A DNA stretch of 64,000 nucleotides from assembly GCA_022601645.1 (NCBI GenBank), contig JAJACH010000002.1, positions 186,001 to 250,000 on the forward strand, read 5' to 3'. Source of the DNA: Chlamydiia bacterium (GTDB lineage: Bacteria > Chlamydiota > Chlamydiia > Chlamydiales > Simkaniaceae). Positions 41,685 through 51,593 of the stretch are shown one piece after another; positions within the stretch are counted from its first letter, which is position 1; each line of letters begins with the position of its first letter. The position numbers and the translations under genes are program-made. The notes under the pieces were generated by a model. The model saw nothing but the letters and a program-made list of their open reading frames with translations, was not told the DNA's origin and did no database searches.

Positions 41685-44243
41685 ATGAGTAAGGTCTTTG
41701 TCAGCAATCGATTTGAGGCGCTTCTTTCACAATTGAAGGAATCCCTCCACCTAGAGAAAGAACCGTTTAGGCGCCATTTGGTGGTGATCCCTCACGGCGG
41801 CATGCGAAGAGAAATTTTATTTTCGCTGCTCGATTCGATGGATGGGGTGGCGATTGGTGTGCAATTTCTCGAGCTTACAAGTGCTTTGAGGTATTTATTT
41901 CGCATTGGAACGCGAAAAAAACTCAACCTTCCAACGCTTGCTCTTCTTTCTTTGACACTAGAAAATGAATTGGTATTAGAAGGCGTTGATCGAAAAGAGG
42001 CGTTTAGGCGAGCGGATTATTTGAGTCAGGCGTTTTTGCGCTATGGGAAGTATGGCGGCGCTTGGCTTGACAAGTGGTTAAAAAAAGAAGGCGAGCAGCA
42101 GCGTCTTTGGAAAAAAGTTTTTGGGGCGTGGGATCAACCGTTTGAGATTTTAGAGGGAACGCTTGATCCGCGCATTGATATTGATCTTCATGTATTCAAC
42201 ATTCCGTTTATTCCTGAGTTATATCAAAGGTTTTTGGCGAAAGTGGAAACGGTATGGGATGTGACTTATTATCAGGTGTCACCGACGAGTGTGTATTGGG
42301 GAGATTGGACGCGCGATGAGGGTGTTCTTGGGCATTTGGGGGCGTTTAGTCGTCAAGGGATGCGTTTTTGGGAAAACAAGGAGTTGGTGGAGCACTATAC
42401 GGATGAGGCGTTGCCACCGGTCGAGTTTCACATGGTGACATCAAAGTTAAGGGAAGTGGAGGTGGTGTTTAATGTGTTACACCCTCTTTTAAAGGAGTAT
42501 CAGCCGTCGGAAATTTTGGTATTAGCTCCCGATATTTCGGAGTATGAGGCGTTTATTCATTTGGTGTTTGCAGGTCAACTCCCCTATCAGCTTAGTGGTT
42601 TGGAACGCCGATCTAAGCTTGAGGATTTTTTAGCTTTAGATGAAAGGCGATGGAGTTTGGATGCTGTCTTCGAGCTGTTACCAGAAAAGTATTTGCCGGT
42701 GAAGCGGTGGCTTGAAGAGGAAGGCTTGAGGTGGGGGCTTGATGAAGAGCATCGACAAGAGTTGCTTGAATCGGAGGTGATTCAAGAGGGTGAGCGGGGC
42801 ACTTGGAGTGCGGCGCTCAAGAATTTAGCGTGGAAGGTGGCTGAGACTTCTGAGATTCAGATGAGTGAGGTAGAGCTGCTTGGTGATTTGTTTGATTTTA
42901 TTGAGAAGCTTAAACGCGAGAAGTTAGAGCTGACTTTGGAGGAGTGGACGGAGCATTTTCGGCAGTTTGTTCCCGAGTTTACGGGGATTGGGCAGCTGTC
43001 TGATGAAATGCGTTTTCCGCTTGAGTCGGTAAAGCGCCATTTCTTGACGGCACTCTCGCGAAAAACGGGATCATATCAGGCGAGTGAGTATGCGGCGGTG
43101 CGTTTTGCGAATTTAGAGGTGGGTGTGGCAACAAGCGCGAAGGTTGTGTGTTTACTCGGTCAGCATGAGGGGGCTTTTCCAAGGCAAAGCATTGAGTGGT
43201 CGGAAGATGAAATGGGCATGGAGGGCGATCTTTGTCCTTCGAAGGCGGATGAGGATCGCTATGCGCTTTTAGAAGCGCTTTTAGCGACAAGGGATCAGAT
43301 GCATGTGACGTTTGTGGAAGCGCCGTCGAGCCCGATTAAGCTTTTAATGGATAAGTTGGAGGTTGAAAGTGTTGTTCATCCGCCGTTTTCTTTTCATAGA
43401 GCGGGTGTGATGGAGGCGCGTTCTCCCAAGATGGCTAAGATGGCTAAGAGTTTTTACTCTGAGAATAAGTTTAAGCCGTTTGTGCCGGAGTTTTTTGAGG
43501 GCAAGTTGGGTGAGCGCTCTCTTGTTGAAGAGATTGAGGTGAGGGCGTTAACCAAGCTTATGAAAAACCCGCTGCGGTTTTATTTTAATGAGGTGCTTCG
43601 ATGTTATTTGAAGGAGCCTGAGGCGGAAGGGGGAGAGTTTGTTCTTTCACCGCTTGATGCGGCGATTGCAAGTCGTGGCAATTTAAGTGAGGGGAAGTGG
43701 CCGCTTGGTTTTTTTGCAGATTTAGCAAAAGATCGCGCGGAGCAAAAGGAATTTGCTCGTTATGAGTTGCATCCGTATGTGGATGAGCCGATGGAGCTTG
43801 AGGATCGGCTGGTTGTGCCGGCCATTGAAATCGAGGGGGTCAAGGTTGTGGGGCAGTTTGATTATGCCGGCGGCGGTGGGAAGAAGCTTGCTGATTGGAT
43901 GAAGGTGTGGGTGCCGAAGGTCATTGTCAATTGTTTGGGCTTTGAAAATGCGCTTGTAAAGCCAGAAAAAGCTCTTGGGCACTTGGTGAATTACTATCGT
44001 TTGGCGATCAATCAGGTCAGTCCCCTCTATCCTGAGTGGCTTGAGGCGTTTATGAAAGGGCCTGATGAGCTGAAAAAGGCGATTGAGCGGACGGTGAAAA
44101 GTACGATGTATCTCGATCGGTATGTGGCGCACTTTTTTGGGAGTCCTAGGATGTACGATGTCAGATCTCTTTATCAAACGTGGGAGTCTGAGATGCGTTT
44201 GATTGTGACCTCGATGCAGGAGGCACTTGATGGAGCGGTTTGA
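41685..44243 (+). CDS. recC: Exodeoxyribonuclease V subunit RecC
   Basis: An 852-residue RecC, somewhat shorter than E. coli (1122). FVSNRFEALLSQL opens the family pattern, GGMRREI follows, and the later ETLTGTLFLGQHEGAFP-type segment is seen as VVCLLGQHEGAFPRQ. The C-terminus carries the inactive nuclease-like fold (LTKLMKNPLRFYFNEVL). RecC holds RecB and RecD together and recognises regulatory DNA sites. It is followed by recB with a 14-base overlap and recD, forming one operon, whereas in Chlamydia recD lies apart. Strongly G/T-rich coding strand. Confidence 0.88.
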   Translation: MSKVFVSNRFEALLSQLKESLHLEKEPFRRHLVVIPHGGMRREILFSLLDSMDGVAIGVQFLELTSALRYLFRIGTRKKLNLPTLALLSLTLENELVLEGVDRKEAFRRADYLSQAFLRYGKYGGAWLDKWLKKEGEQQRLWKKVFGAWDQPFEILEGTLDPRIDIDLHVFNIPFIPELYQRFLAKVETVWDVTYYQVSPTSVYWGDWTRDEGVLGHLGAFSRQGMRFWENKELVEHYTDEALPPVEFHMVTSKLREVEVVFNVLHPLLKEYQPSEILVLAPDISEYEAFIHLVFAGQLPYQLSGLERRSKLEDFLALDERRWSLDAVFELLPEKYLPVKRWLEEEGLRWGLDEEHRQELLESEVIQEGERGTWSAALKNLAWKVAETSEIQMSEVELLGDLFDFIEKLKREKLELTLEEWTEHFRQFVPEFTGIGQLSDEMRFPLESVKRHFLTALSRKTGSYQASEYAAVRFANLEVGVATSAKVVCLLGQHEGAFPRQSIEWSEDEMGMEGDLCPSKADEDRYALLEALLATRDQMHVTFVEAPSSPIKLLMDKLEVESVVHPPFSFHRAGVMEARSPKMAKMAKSFYSENKFKPFVPEFFEGKLGERSLVEEIEVRALTKLMKNPLRFYFNEVLRCYLKEPEAEGGEFVLSPLDAAIASRGNLSEGKWPLGFFADLAKDRAEQKEFARYELHPYVDEPMELEDRLVVPAIEIEGVKVVGQFDYAGGGGKKLADWMKVWVPKVIVNCLGFENALVKPEKALGHLVNYYRLAINQVSPLYPEWLEAFMKGPDELKKAIERTVKSTMYLDRYVAHFFGSPRMYDVRSLYQTWESEMRLIVTSMQEALDGAV

Positions 44244-46710
44244 TTGTCTTGATCCCGATTTAGAAGTGATGGGGAACCACTTTATTCAGGCGTCAGCTGG
44301 TACGGGAAAGACGTTTGCAATTGAACATGTGTTTGTGAAATTAATTGAGCAAGGGTTGACTGTTGAAGACATTTTGGTTGTGACTTTTACCAAGGCGGCA
44401 ACGCGGGATTTGAAGGTGCGCATTGGAAGTCATTTGCCGTATGTCGATCACTTGCAGGTGTTCACGATTCACGGGTTTTGTTTACGCATGTTAGAGGAAA
44501 AAACTCGGTTTGGGACGGAGACAATTCATGTGCCGACTAAGGTGGAGGACTTTTTCCGCAAAAAGGCGCGCATGCCAGCGTATAGCAAGGTGCAGCTGAA
44601 GGGGCTTTTTAAGCGGTATGGGCATAATTTTAAGCGTCTACGTGAAGCGATTAGTAAGAATATTGGAAACACGGAAAACGTTTACACGTTTGATACTCTT
44701 TGTAAAAAGGCGGGTGTCCCTCATGCGCTGATGGAAGAGCGGATTTGCGATTTAAAGGATAAGGATCCACTGGTTGTTGAGGCGCGGGATCCCGAGCGGC
44801 TTATTAAGAGGATTTCTCAAGATTTAGAGGTGACAAGTCCGCAGGATTTACTTGAAGAGATGCGAGAAGGTCTTGATGACACGGCTTTTTTAGAGCGGGT
44901 GCGAAAAAAATACCGCGCGGTGATTGTTGATGAGTTTCAAGATACTGATCCGATTCAGTGGGAGATCTTTGAACGGGCGTTTTTAGGGCATGTTGAGGCG
45001 TTTTATTTGGTGGGTGATCCGAAGCAATCGATTTATTCGTTTCGGAATGCGGATTTAGAGACCTATTTTAAAGCGGCAAAGGCATTTGGGGAGCAGAAAT
45101 CTTTAGACACGAACTATCGCTCTGAGCCGCGGCTGATTGAGGAGCTCAATCAGTTCTTTGAGCGGCTTGAGTTTCCACGTGTAATGGCGAATCCGGAGGC
45201 GCAAAATACCGATTTTGGAGATGGGAAGGGCGCTGTGCACGGGTTTTATGTCGAAACGGTGCCGACAAGAGCGCGAGCTTGGCCACCTGTTGAGGTGGAG
45301 CAAAATTATTTTTACCCGTTTATTGCAAGCGAGATTTTAAACGGGTCCTTTCCCTTAAGTGAGTATGCGATTTTAGTGCGCGATCGGTTTCAGGCGGAGC
45401 GGATCAGGCATTACATGAATGGGCTGAATATTCCGACGAAGTTACAAGGCGGGGGAAAGCTGGTTGAAACGGAGGCGTATCGCTTTTTGGCTGCGGCGAT
45501 GGAAGCGAGTTTGCATCCGTTTGATAAAAGTCGGGTGCGCGCGTTTTTAGCCGATCCGATCATGGGCTGGACGCACCATGCGGTGAAGGAAAAGTTGGTT
45601 TCGTTTCACGATTTGGCAAATGTACTGAAGACTTTTGGCTTTACAAAGTGGGTTGAGGCGTTATTTGACTCAAATTGGGATGGGGAAACAGTGCTTGAGA
45701 AGCTCTCGAAGGACTTGGACTGGTATAGCGATGCAATGCAGCTCGTTGATCTTAAGCTAGAGGTGGGAGTGGAGGATGAGCGTGTCAATGTTTCCGATAT
45801 TGATGCGGTAACGATCATGACGATTCACAAGAGTAAAGGGCTTGAGTTTGGCATTGTGTTTGCCATTGGACTTGGAAACCGCACTCCCCCAAGTGACGAT
45901 GATGATGAAAAGCTGAGACAGCTTTATGTGGCGATGACACGGGCTAAACGACGGGTTTACATTCCCCTGGTTAAAGATTTGAAGGAAAAGCCGATTAGTA
46001 AAGGGGCTGCATCCGCTCTTGAAGTTTATGGAAAGGTGGAAGGCATTTCGGTGACGGTGTGCGAAAACTTAGCACTTGAACCTCGAGGTGGAAATGCAGA
46101 TGTAGAGGTACCAGAGATTGAGCCGCTTTCTTTCCCCTCGCTAAAACTTGCTTCCTTTACAAGCATTTCAAATCCAACACCCCACTTGGTGGGAGAGATT
46201 CCGCATACGATTCCTGCTGGAGCTGAGACGGGAACCGAAATCCACAATATTTTTGAAAGAGCGATCGGTGAAGGGCTTTATCAGCCTTTTGATGAGGCAA
46301 TGATTCGTCAGCTTATTCGAGAAGGGAGCTTAAATGCGCATGAAGAGGAAGTGTTTGACCTTGTCAAAGGGGTGTTTAAGCTTGATCTCGGCGGGTTGCG
46401 TCTTATCGATGTGCCTCCTTCAAAGATGGTGCCAGAGCTTGAATTTGTTTACCCGCGTGAGAGCGAGTTTATGAAAGGATTTATCGATTTGATTTTTGAG
46501 TGGGAAGGTGAAACGTTTGTGGTCGATTGGAAGACCAATTTACTTTCTGCTTATGATAGAGAGCACATGGAAGAGGCGATGGAGATGGGCGATTATTATT
46601 TGCAAGCAGATCTTTACAAGGAAGCGGTGACACGTCAGTTGCGAGGTAAACCGTTTGGTGGCGTGTACTACATCTTCGTTCGAGGAAAGGCGGCGCTTTA
46701 TGTTTGCTGA
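44230..46710 (+). CDS. recB: Exodeoxyribonuclease V subunit RecB
   Basis: An 826-residue RecB, shorter than most (~1000-1180). The ATG at 44230 follows GGAGG by six bases. UvrD-type helicase motifs are intact: IQASAGTGKTFAIEH (Walker A), VTFTKAATRDLK, VDEFQDTDPIQW, LVGDPKQSIYSFRNAD, TNYRS, TIHKSKGLEF and YVAMTRAKRRVYIP. The C-terminal nuclease has GFIDLIFEW and VVDWKTN. The shortening is in the arm between motifs IV and V. It works with RecC and RecD to process double-strand ends for RecA. Overlaps recD by 11 bases. Confidence 0.93.
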   Translation: MERFDCLDPDLEVMGNHFIQASAGTGKTFAIEHVFVKLIEQGLTVEDILVVTFTKAATRDLKVRIGSHLPYVDHLQVFTIHGFCLRMLEEKTRFGTETIHVPTKVEDFFRKKARMPAYSKVQLKGLFKRYGHNFKRLREAISKNIGNTENVYTFDTLCKKAGVPHALMEERICDLKDKDPLVVEARDPERLIKRISQDLEVTSPQDLLEEMREGLDDTAFLERVRKKYRAVIVDEFQDTDPIQWEIFERAFLGHVEAFYLVGDPKQSIYSFRNADLETYFKAAKAFGEQKSLDTNYRSEPRLIEELNQFFERLEFPRVMANPEAQNTDFGDGKGAVHGFYVETVPTRARAWPPVEVEQNYFYPFIASEILNGSFPLSEYAILVRDRFQAERIRHYMNGLNIPTKLQGGGKLVETEAYRFLAAAMEASLHPFDKSRVRAFLADPIMGWTHHAVKEKLVSFHDLANVLKTFGFTKWVEALFDSNWDGETVLEKLSKDLDWYSDAMQLVDLKLEVGVEDERVNVSDIDAVTIMTIHKSKGLEFGIVFAIGLGNRTPPSDDDDEKLRQLYVAMTRAKRRVYIPLVKDLKEKPISKGAASALEVYGKVEGISVTVCENLALEPRGGNADVEVPEIEPLSFPSLKLASFTSISNPTPHLVGEIPHTIPAGAETGTEIHNIFERAIGEGLYQPFDEAMIRQLIREGSLNAHEEEVFDLVKGVFKLDLGGLRLIDVPPSKMVPELEFVYPRESEFMKGFIDLIFEWEGETFVVDWKTNLLSAYDREHMEEAMEMGDYYLQADLYKEAVTRQLRGKPFGGVYYIFVRGKAALYVC

Positions 46711-47884
46711 GTGTTTTGCAAAGCTTTTAGGCCAAGAAGAACTTAAGCTTGTGATGGAAGATGCGCAGCTTGGACACCTTTATACTGAAGGCGAGTTTGC
46801 CTTTGATCCGAGCCTTCCGCTTGTAAAAGAAGAGGGCAGAATCTACCTAAAGCGGAATTTTTTGTTCGAAAATATGATCGCAAGTCACTTAACAAGAATA
46901 TGGTCTGCCAATGTAAAGCGGCTTTACATTTTGAATAATGCGGTGACGATTTTAACCGGTGGTCCTGGGACGGGCAAGAGTCATAAGATACGAGAGTTAA
47001 TAGAGGAATTGCCCTCGTCAATGCGCGTCCATTTGGCCGCACCGACTGGAAAAGCGGCGAATAAGATTGGTGGAGAGACGTTACATTCCCTGTTAGGTGT
47101 AAAGCGACCAAAGGACTTACTTGAGAAGGTGCCTTTAATTAAGGCAGATCTTGTGATTGTTGATGAATGTTCTATGATTGACGCGGGGATGTGGGCGCAT
47201 CTTTTTAGTGCGATTCCAACGGGATGTCGTCTCCTTTTGGTGGGTGATCCCGATCAGCTACCCCCTGTAGAAGCGGGGACGATTTTTACCGAGCTTGTAG
47301 AGTTTGCAAAAGCTCATAGGCCAGATTCACTTATTCATTTAACAAAGTGTTACCGCACCGATCAGTTGGAGATACTCGAGATGGCAGCGAAAGCCTGTGG
47401 AGGTCAGATGATTCCTTTTGAAACCTCGCTTGGGCAGTTAGATCCAACCTGGCAATATCTTTCGTGTGTTAAAGGTGGACCATGGGGTGTAAAGATGATC
47501 AATCACCTGATGCCTAACGAGAGTGAACGGTTGCCTGTGATGATTACGCGAAATGATAAAGAGGTGGGACTTTTTAACGGGGATACAGGTTTTATCGAGG
47601 GCAAGTGGTTTAATAAGACACTGCCAATTGAAGCACTCCCCCCTTATGATTTAGCGTATTGTCTGAGCGTGCACAAGAGTCAAGGCAGCGAGTATCAAAA
47701 AGTCACCGTGTTGGTTCCACCGGGTTCTGAGGTGTTTGGACGGGAAATTTTGTATACAGCGATTACTAGAGCACGTGAAGCAGTAAGAGTTGTGAGTGAT
47801 GAAGCAACACTGAAGGCGTGCTTAGAGCGCACAAGCCGGCGTCGCTCACACCTTGGTGCAAAGTTAGAATCTTCGCTTGTGTAA
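46700..47884 (+). CDS. recD: Exodeoxyribonuclease V subunit RecD
   Basis: A 394-residue, short RecD helicase (E. coli 608). The start is within the last codons of recB after AGGAAAGGCGG. Walker A GGPGTGKS is at residues 87-94, then AAPTGKAANKIGGET, IVDECSMIDAGM, LVGDPDQLPPVEAG, CYRT, and the C-terminal CLSVHKSQGSEYQ and YTAITRAREAV motifs. Codons 71-77 (NVKRLYI) are a copy of the dispersed palindrome, placed between the N-terminal domain and Walker A, where RecD proteins vary in length. Helicase residues are all kept, so the insertion is tolerated. Confidence 0.92.
   Translation: MFAECFAKLLGQEELKLVMEDAQLGHLYTEGEFAFDPSLPLVKEEGRIYLKRNFLFENMIASHLTRIWSANVKRLYILNNAVTILTGGPGTGKSHKIRELIEELPSSMRVHLAAPTGKAANKIGGETLHSLLGVKRPKDLLEKVPLIKADLVIVDECSMIDAGMWAHLFSAIPTGCRLLLVGDPDQLPPVEAGTIFTELVEFAKAHRPDSLIHLTKCYRTDQLEILEMAAKACGGQMIPFETSLGQLDPTWQYLSCVKGGPWGVKMINHLMPNESERLPVMITRNDKEVGLFNGDTGFIEGKWFNKTLPIEALPPYDLAYCLSVHKSQGSEYQKVTVLVPPGSEVFGREILYTAITRAREAVRVVSDEATLKACLERTSRRRSHLGAKLESSLV
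46910..46930. repeat. Dispersed 21-bp palindrome, copy 4 (inside recD)
   Basis: A perfect copy (10-base arms, central G) entirely inside the recD reading frame, read as NVKRLYI. The copy in the NlpC-like gene is in the same frame. Confidence 0.92.
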
Positions 47885-47913
47885 TACTCATCTTAACGCT
47901 ATTTTAATTCGTT

Positions 47914-48339
47914 ATGTATCAGAACCTCATTAAGGAAGCCCACGAAGCGGGCATCAAAAATATTATTGTGTCAGCGATTGTGCGGCATAATGACAACATT
48001 CTTCTCTTGGAACGGAATGTCAAACCAGGGGAAATGAGTGGATTGTATGAACTCCCTTCTACGATTTTAAAAGAGGGAGAATCGATTCAACAAGGTCTAC
48101 AACGTGCCTTGATTGAAACAACGGGACTTGGTCTGGTAGATGTGATGGCATATTTAGGTCACCACGATACTGGGGGGGACCGCGAATATTATTTTGTTGT
48201 TGATGTTGACGATGCGTTTTCTTTGACAACGCCGAATCATCAGGGACATAGTTTTGTAGATATTCAAGAAGCGGTAGGGTACCCGATCACCAAGCAAGTG
48301 AGAGATACCCTAGACTTGTTCTCTAAGCTTGTAAGCTAG
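47914..48339 (+). CDS. Nudix-like hydrolase with a degenerate Nudix box
   Basis: A 141-residue Nudix-fold protein. The strands AIVRHNDNILLLERN and GLYELPS are clear. The Nudix box region reads LKEGESIQQGLQRALIETTGL. Compared with the consensus GX5EX7REUXEEXGU, the first Gly and two of the three metal-binding glutamates of REUXEE (positions one and three) are replaced, giving RALIET. Hydrolysis of nucleoside-diphosphate derivatives is therefore uncertain. It could be a substrate-binding relative. Its end overlaps rpsT, on the other strand, by 17 bases. Confidence 0.7.
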   Translation: MYQNLIKEAHEAGIKNIIVSAIVRHNDNILLLERNVKPGEMSGLYELPSTILKEGESIQQGLQRALIETTGLGLVDVMAYLGHHDTGGDREYYFVVDVDDAFSLTTPNHQGHSFVDIQEAVGYPITKQVRDTLDLFSKLVS

Positions 48340-48580
48340 AGAATCGAGATTTCATACGAGAGGCTTTATTCTTTTTGTAAATGCCTCTCTTAAGACCTTT
48401 GTCAATCAGAGATTGAAGAGCCGTGAGGTCTGCTTCAGATTTTGATTTTTCGTAGGTAGTAATTGCTGTGCGAACACGAGACTTTAGAATCTTGTGGTTC
48501 TCATAAATTTTTTTACTCTGTAATACTCTTTTCAGAGCTGTCGGGCGCTTTGTCTTCTTCGCCTGTTTTTCTTCGGCCAT
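48323..48580 (-). CDS. rpsT: 30S ribosomal protein S20
   Basis: An 85-residue basic helical protein with the S20 pattern: repeated KK/R patches, ALKRVLQSKKIYENHKILKSRVRTAI, and the closing LIDKGLKRGIYKKNKASRMKSR. It binds 16S rRNA early in 30S assembly. In chlamydiae rpsT neighbours rpoD (CT617/CT615), and here the two are also about 1.2 kb apart. AAGGAC precedes the ATG. The 3' end overlaps the convergent Nudix gene. Confidence 0.95.
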   Translation of the reverse strand: MAEEKQAKKTKRPTALKRVLQSKKIYENHKILKSRVRTAITTYEKSKSEADLTALQSLIDKGLKRGIYKKNKASRMKSRFSSLQA

Positions 48581-48641
48581 AAAAGTCCTTTTCTTTAATT
48601 CTTTTGGCAGAGAATATATCAGGAAATGAAAAATTGGTCAA

Positions 48642-49085
48642 ATGTCTAATATCTGGAAGTTATTACTTGGGGTAGCTTTTCTCTCTTGTGTCTGGACGGG
48701 CGGCAAGTTTGCTTATGAATTGTATAAATATTTTGATTATGATTGCTCGAGTCTGGCTGTTATGGAAAAGTGGGAGGTGCTCTCCCTCAACGAAGACAAG
48801 TATGCAGTGCAGGCTATTTATGCTTTTAACTCCCCCAAGGGCAAACAGTATGCTAGTTACATTTTTAAAAAGCCCTACTTCAAAAACCCGACTTCTGCTG
48901 AATCCAATTTAAAACACTGGAAAGGCCTCAATTGGCGGGTCTGGTACAAAAAAAATCACCCTGAGCGCTCGACTCTCCAACGCCTTTTCCCCTTTAAGGC
49001 CGCGATCCATGCCGCGCTTTCCCTTGGGGTCTGTTTTTATTTCACCTATCTTTTCGGGTATAGTAGACGCTTTACAAGCACATAA
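48642..49085 (+). CDS. Small hypothetical membrane protein
   Basis: Not recognised. The 147-residue product has one membrane segment at residues ~5-24 and another near 118-138 ([20 protein letters not shown]), with a loop of about 90 residues between them (SLNEDKYAVQAIYAFNSPKGKQYASYIF) that looks beta-rich. The loop is probably periplasmic. The end overlaps the convergent coiA gene by 40 bases. Found only by its uninterrupted frame and plausible composition. Confidence 0.6.
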   Translation: MSNIWKLLLGVAFLSCVWTGGKFAYELYKYFDYDCSSLAVMEKWEVLSLNEDKYAVQAIYAFNSPKGKQYASYIFKKPYFKNPTSAESNLKHWKGLNWRVWYKKNHPERSTLQRLFPFKAAIHAALSLGVCFYFTYLFGYSRRFTST

Positions 49086-49711
49086 AACTTTTTTTTGTCT
49101 TCGATATACCACTTTAATCGATGCTTTAAAAGTGTTGGCTGACCTACAGGGCGTATCAGAATATTTGCTGGGAACCTTGCTGCTTTGAACAAACGGCGCT
49201 TTTTTTTCACAAAATCACGCTGGGTGTAGATCCCCCCATGCCCTTTTTCATTCATCGATGAGTAGAATAATCCCCTTTCACGCAAATAATCTTCTGCATC
49301 TCCTAGGACGTGTTTATTAAACCAGTGGTCATGAAGGATCCATCTAACTGTAAAGCCAAGCTTTTTATAAGCCCGATTTCTTGCAATCACTTCTTTTTTC
49401 TTAATGGGAGAGCACTGAATTTCGAAAACTACGCGATTTTCTAGATCAACTAAATCGGCAATGCGTCCGATTTTCTTCATGGGGTATTCTATCTGTAAAT
49501 TAGGGTACTCTTTAAACAACCGTTCTTGGACAACCAGGTGAATAAACTCCCTTTTTGCATGGTCACAAGCGAGATTATGTCTGTAATGAAGACCGAGCCT
49601 TGAGTGCTCTGTGGGTTTCACAATTCCCCGGCATTTCGGGCAAATATATTTTTTACGGGCATCCGATTCAAACACGTGAACGCGTTTATTTTCATTTAAT
49701 GCATATCGCAT
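49046..49711 (-). CDS. coiA: Competence protein CoiA-like nuclease
   Basis: A 221-residue CoiA-family protein. ATG at 49711 ([14 protein letters not shown]) fits the family start; the frame extends nine more codons to a TTG. A zinc-finger-like part has CPKC at 24-27 and [10 protein letters not shown]. The restriction-type nuclease core follows: [19 protein letters not shown] with Asp87, Glu97 and Gln99, then the conserved [16 protein letters not shown]. CoiA is needed for natural transformation in Gram-positive bacteria, and chlamydiae are known to recombine freely. It is divergent from rpoD, sharing a spacer of about 30 bases. Confidence 0.8.
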   Translation of the reverse strand: MRYALNENKRVHVFESDARKKYICPKCRGIVKPTEHSRLGLHYRHNLACDHAKREFIHLVVQERLFKEYPNLQIEYPMKKIGRIADLVDLENRVVFEIQCSPIKKKEVIARNRAYKKLGFTVRWILHDHWFNKHVLGDAEDYLRERGLFYSSMNEKGHGGIYTQRDFVKKKRRLFKAARFPANILIRPVGQPTLLKHRLKWYIEDKKKFYVLVKRLLYPKR

Positions 49712-49744
49712 CTTGACATTAACACCTTTGTTATTCAAACTTTA

Positions 49745-51412
49745 ATGCATATGAGTAAGGGATATAGTCAGGCATTTGATCCTCAACATCAACAAAAAGT
49801 TGAGGAGCTCGTTGCTATTGCAAAAGAGCAAGGATATATCACCTATGAGGAAATTAATGAAATCCTCCCGATGAGTTTTGATTCTGCTGAGCAGATCGAT
49901 CAAGTTCTCATCTTCTTAAGCGGGATGGATATTCAAATCCTCAACCAATCTGAAGTCGAAAGGCAAAAAGAGCGGAAGAAAGAGGCCAAAGAAATGGAGG
50001 CCCTTCCTAAAAGAATGGAAGGTTCTTCAGACGACCCGGTCCGCATGTACCTCAAGGAAATGGGATCCGTTCCCCTTCTGTCTCGCGAAGAAGAAGTAGA
50101 AATTTCCAAGAGAATCGAAAAAGCCCAGATTCAGATTGAAAGAATTATTATGCGTTTCCGCTATTCCACGCGAGAAACCGTCTCGATCGCTTCACACCTT
50201 ATCAATGGAAAAGACCGCTTTGACAAGATCATTGCTGAGAAAGAAATCGACGATAAGCAAAAGTTTTTAAAGCTTCTCCCAAGATTAAAAGAACTTTTCA
50301 AAGAAGAAGACCTGGTCCTTAAGGGTCTATTGATGAAGCAAACCGATTCGAAGCTAAAGAAAGTCGACCTTGTAAAAATCAACGAAGATATTGAAAAGTG
50401 CACCATTCGTACCCAGTCGTACTTAAGACGCATGCACTTTAGACACAATATTATTGATGATTTTGGCGAAGTGATCTTAAGCGCATACGATCGATTCTTG
50501 GGCCTTGAGAAAGAAATCAAGGAATTAGAGCCAAGAGCTGAGAAAAATCGCTTTGCGAAAGCAAAACTCGATGCGGCGCGTCGTAAACTCGCCAAACGCG
50601 AGCTTGCAGCAGGTCGCACGATCGACAAGTTCAAAAAAGACGTCCGCATGCTTCAGCGCTGGATGGATAAAAGCCAGGAAGCCAAGCGCGAAATGGTTGA
50701 ATCTAACCTTCGCTTAGTAATTAGTATCGCAAAAAAATACACGAACCGTGGCCTTTCCTTCCTCGATCTGATCCAAGAAGGGAACATGGGGCTTATGAAA
50801 GCGGTTGAAAAGTTCGAATACCGCCGCGGCTACAAGTTCTCTACCTACGCAACATGGTGGATCCGCCAGGCTGTAACTCGCGCGATTGCTGACCAAGCGC
50901 GTACAATCCGTATCCCTGTCCACATGATCGAGACCATTAATAAAGTCCTTCGTGGTGCTAAAAAGCTCATGATGGAGACTGGTCGCGAGCCAACGCCCGA
51001 GGAACTTGCCATCGAACTTGGTTTGACACCCGAGCGTATCCGTGAAATTTACAAGATCGCCCAGCATCCTATCTCCCTCCAAGCCGAGGTTGGAGACAGT
51101 GGCGAGAGCCAATTCGGTGACTTCTTAGAAGATACTTCTATTGAATCCCCCGATGAAGCTACCGGTTATTCCATCTTAAAAGATAAGATGAATGAGGTGC
51201 TTTCTACTTTAACAGATAGAGAACGCACCGTACTTATCGAAAGATTTGGTCTTCTTGATGGAAAACCCAAAACTCTCGAAGAAGTGGGTGTTCGATTTAA
51301 GGTCACACGTGAGCGTGTCCGCCAAATCGAAGCCAAAGCTCTTCGCAAGATGCGCCACCCAACGCGCTCGAAACAACTGCAAGCTTTTCTCGATATGATC
51401 GAGATTGAGTAA
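49745..51412 (+). CDS. rpoD: Housekeeping sigma factor (sigma-66)
   Basis: A 555-residue group 1 sigma factor. Region 1.1 is short, region 1.2 begins [25 protein letters not shown], regions 2.1-2.4 read [58 protein letters not shown], and region 4.2 ends [28 protein letters not shown]. All -10 and -35 contact regions are intact. It is the chlamydial sigma-66 ortholog (CT615). A second ATG two codons in is an alternative start. The coding strand is C-rich, unlike the recCBD block nearby. Confidence 0.97.
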   Translation: MHMSKGYSQAFDPQHQQKVEELVAIAKEQGYITYEEINEILPMSFDSAEQIDQVLIFLSGMDIQILNQSEVERQKERKKEAKEMEALPKRMEGSSDDPVRMYLKEMGSVPLLSREEEVEISKRIEKAQIQIERIIMRFRYSTRETVSIASHLINGKDRFDKIIAEKEIDDKQKFLKLLPRLKELFKEEDLVLKGLLMKQTDSKLKKVDLVKINEDIEKCTIRTQSYLRRMHFRHNIIDDFGEVILSAYDRFLGLEKEIKELEPRAEKNRFAKAKLDAARRKLAKRELAAGRTIDKFKKDVRMLQRWMDKSQEAKREMVESNLRLVISIAKKYTNRGLSFLDLIQEGNMGLMKAVEKFEYRRGYKFSTYATWWIRQAVTRAIADQARTIRIPVHMIETINKVLRGAKKLMMETGREPTPEELAIELGLTPERIREIYKIAQHPISLQAEVGDSGESQFGDFLEDTSIESPDEATGYSILKDKMNEVLSTLTDRERTVLIERFGLLDGKPKTLEEVGVRFKVTRERVRQIEAKALRKMRHPTRSKQLQAFLDMIEIE

Positions 51413-51519
51413 TTATTTAATAAAAAATCTTTACAGTTAATTCCACATTTTCTTATCTCTTAGCATAGAAGACTTATAGAGTCCCATATGGAGAAATCCA
51501 ATATTTATTAAAAAAATAT

Positions 51520-51548
51520 TTGAAATAAAATGCTGAGACTTTTATGAG
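51520..51548 (+). promoter_or_regulatory. Possible promoter of the first Legionella-type porin
   Basis: TTGAAA is followed after 17 bases by TATGAG, about 45 bases before the porin ATG, in an AT-rich spacer. The -10 is only a fair match, so this is a weak call. A GAGG ribosome site lies seven bases before the ATG. Confidence 0.3.
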
Positions 51549-51593
51549 GAAAGTTAAGATAAAAAATCAAACAAACCCCTATGAGGTAAGAAG

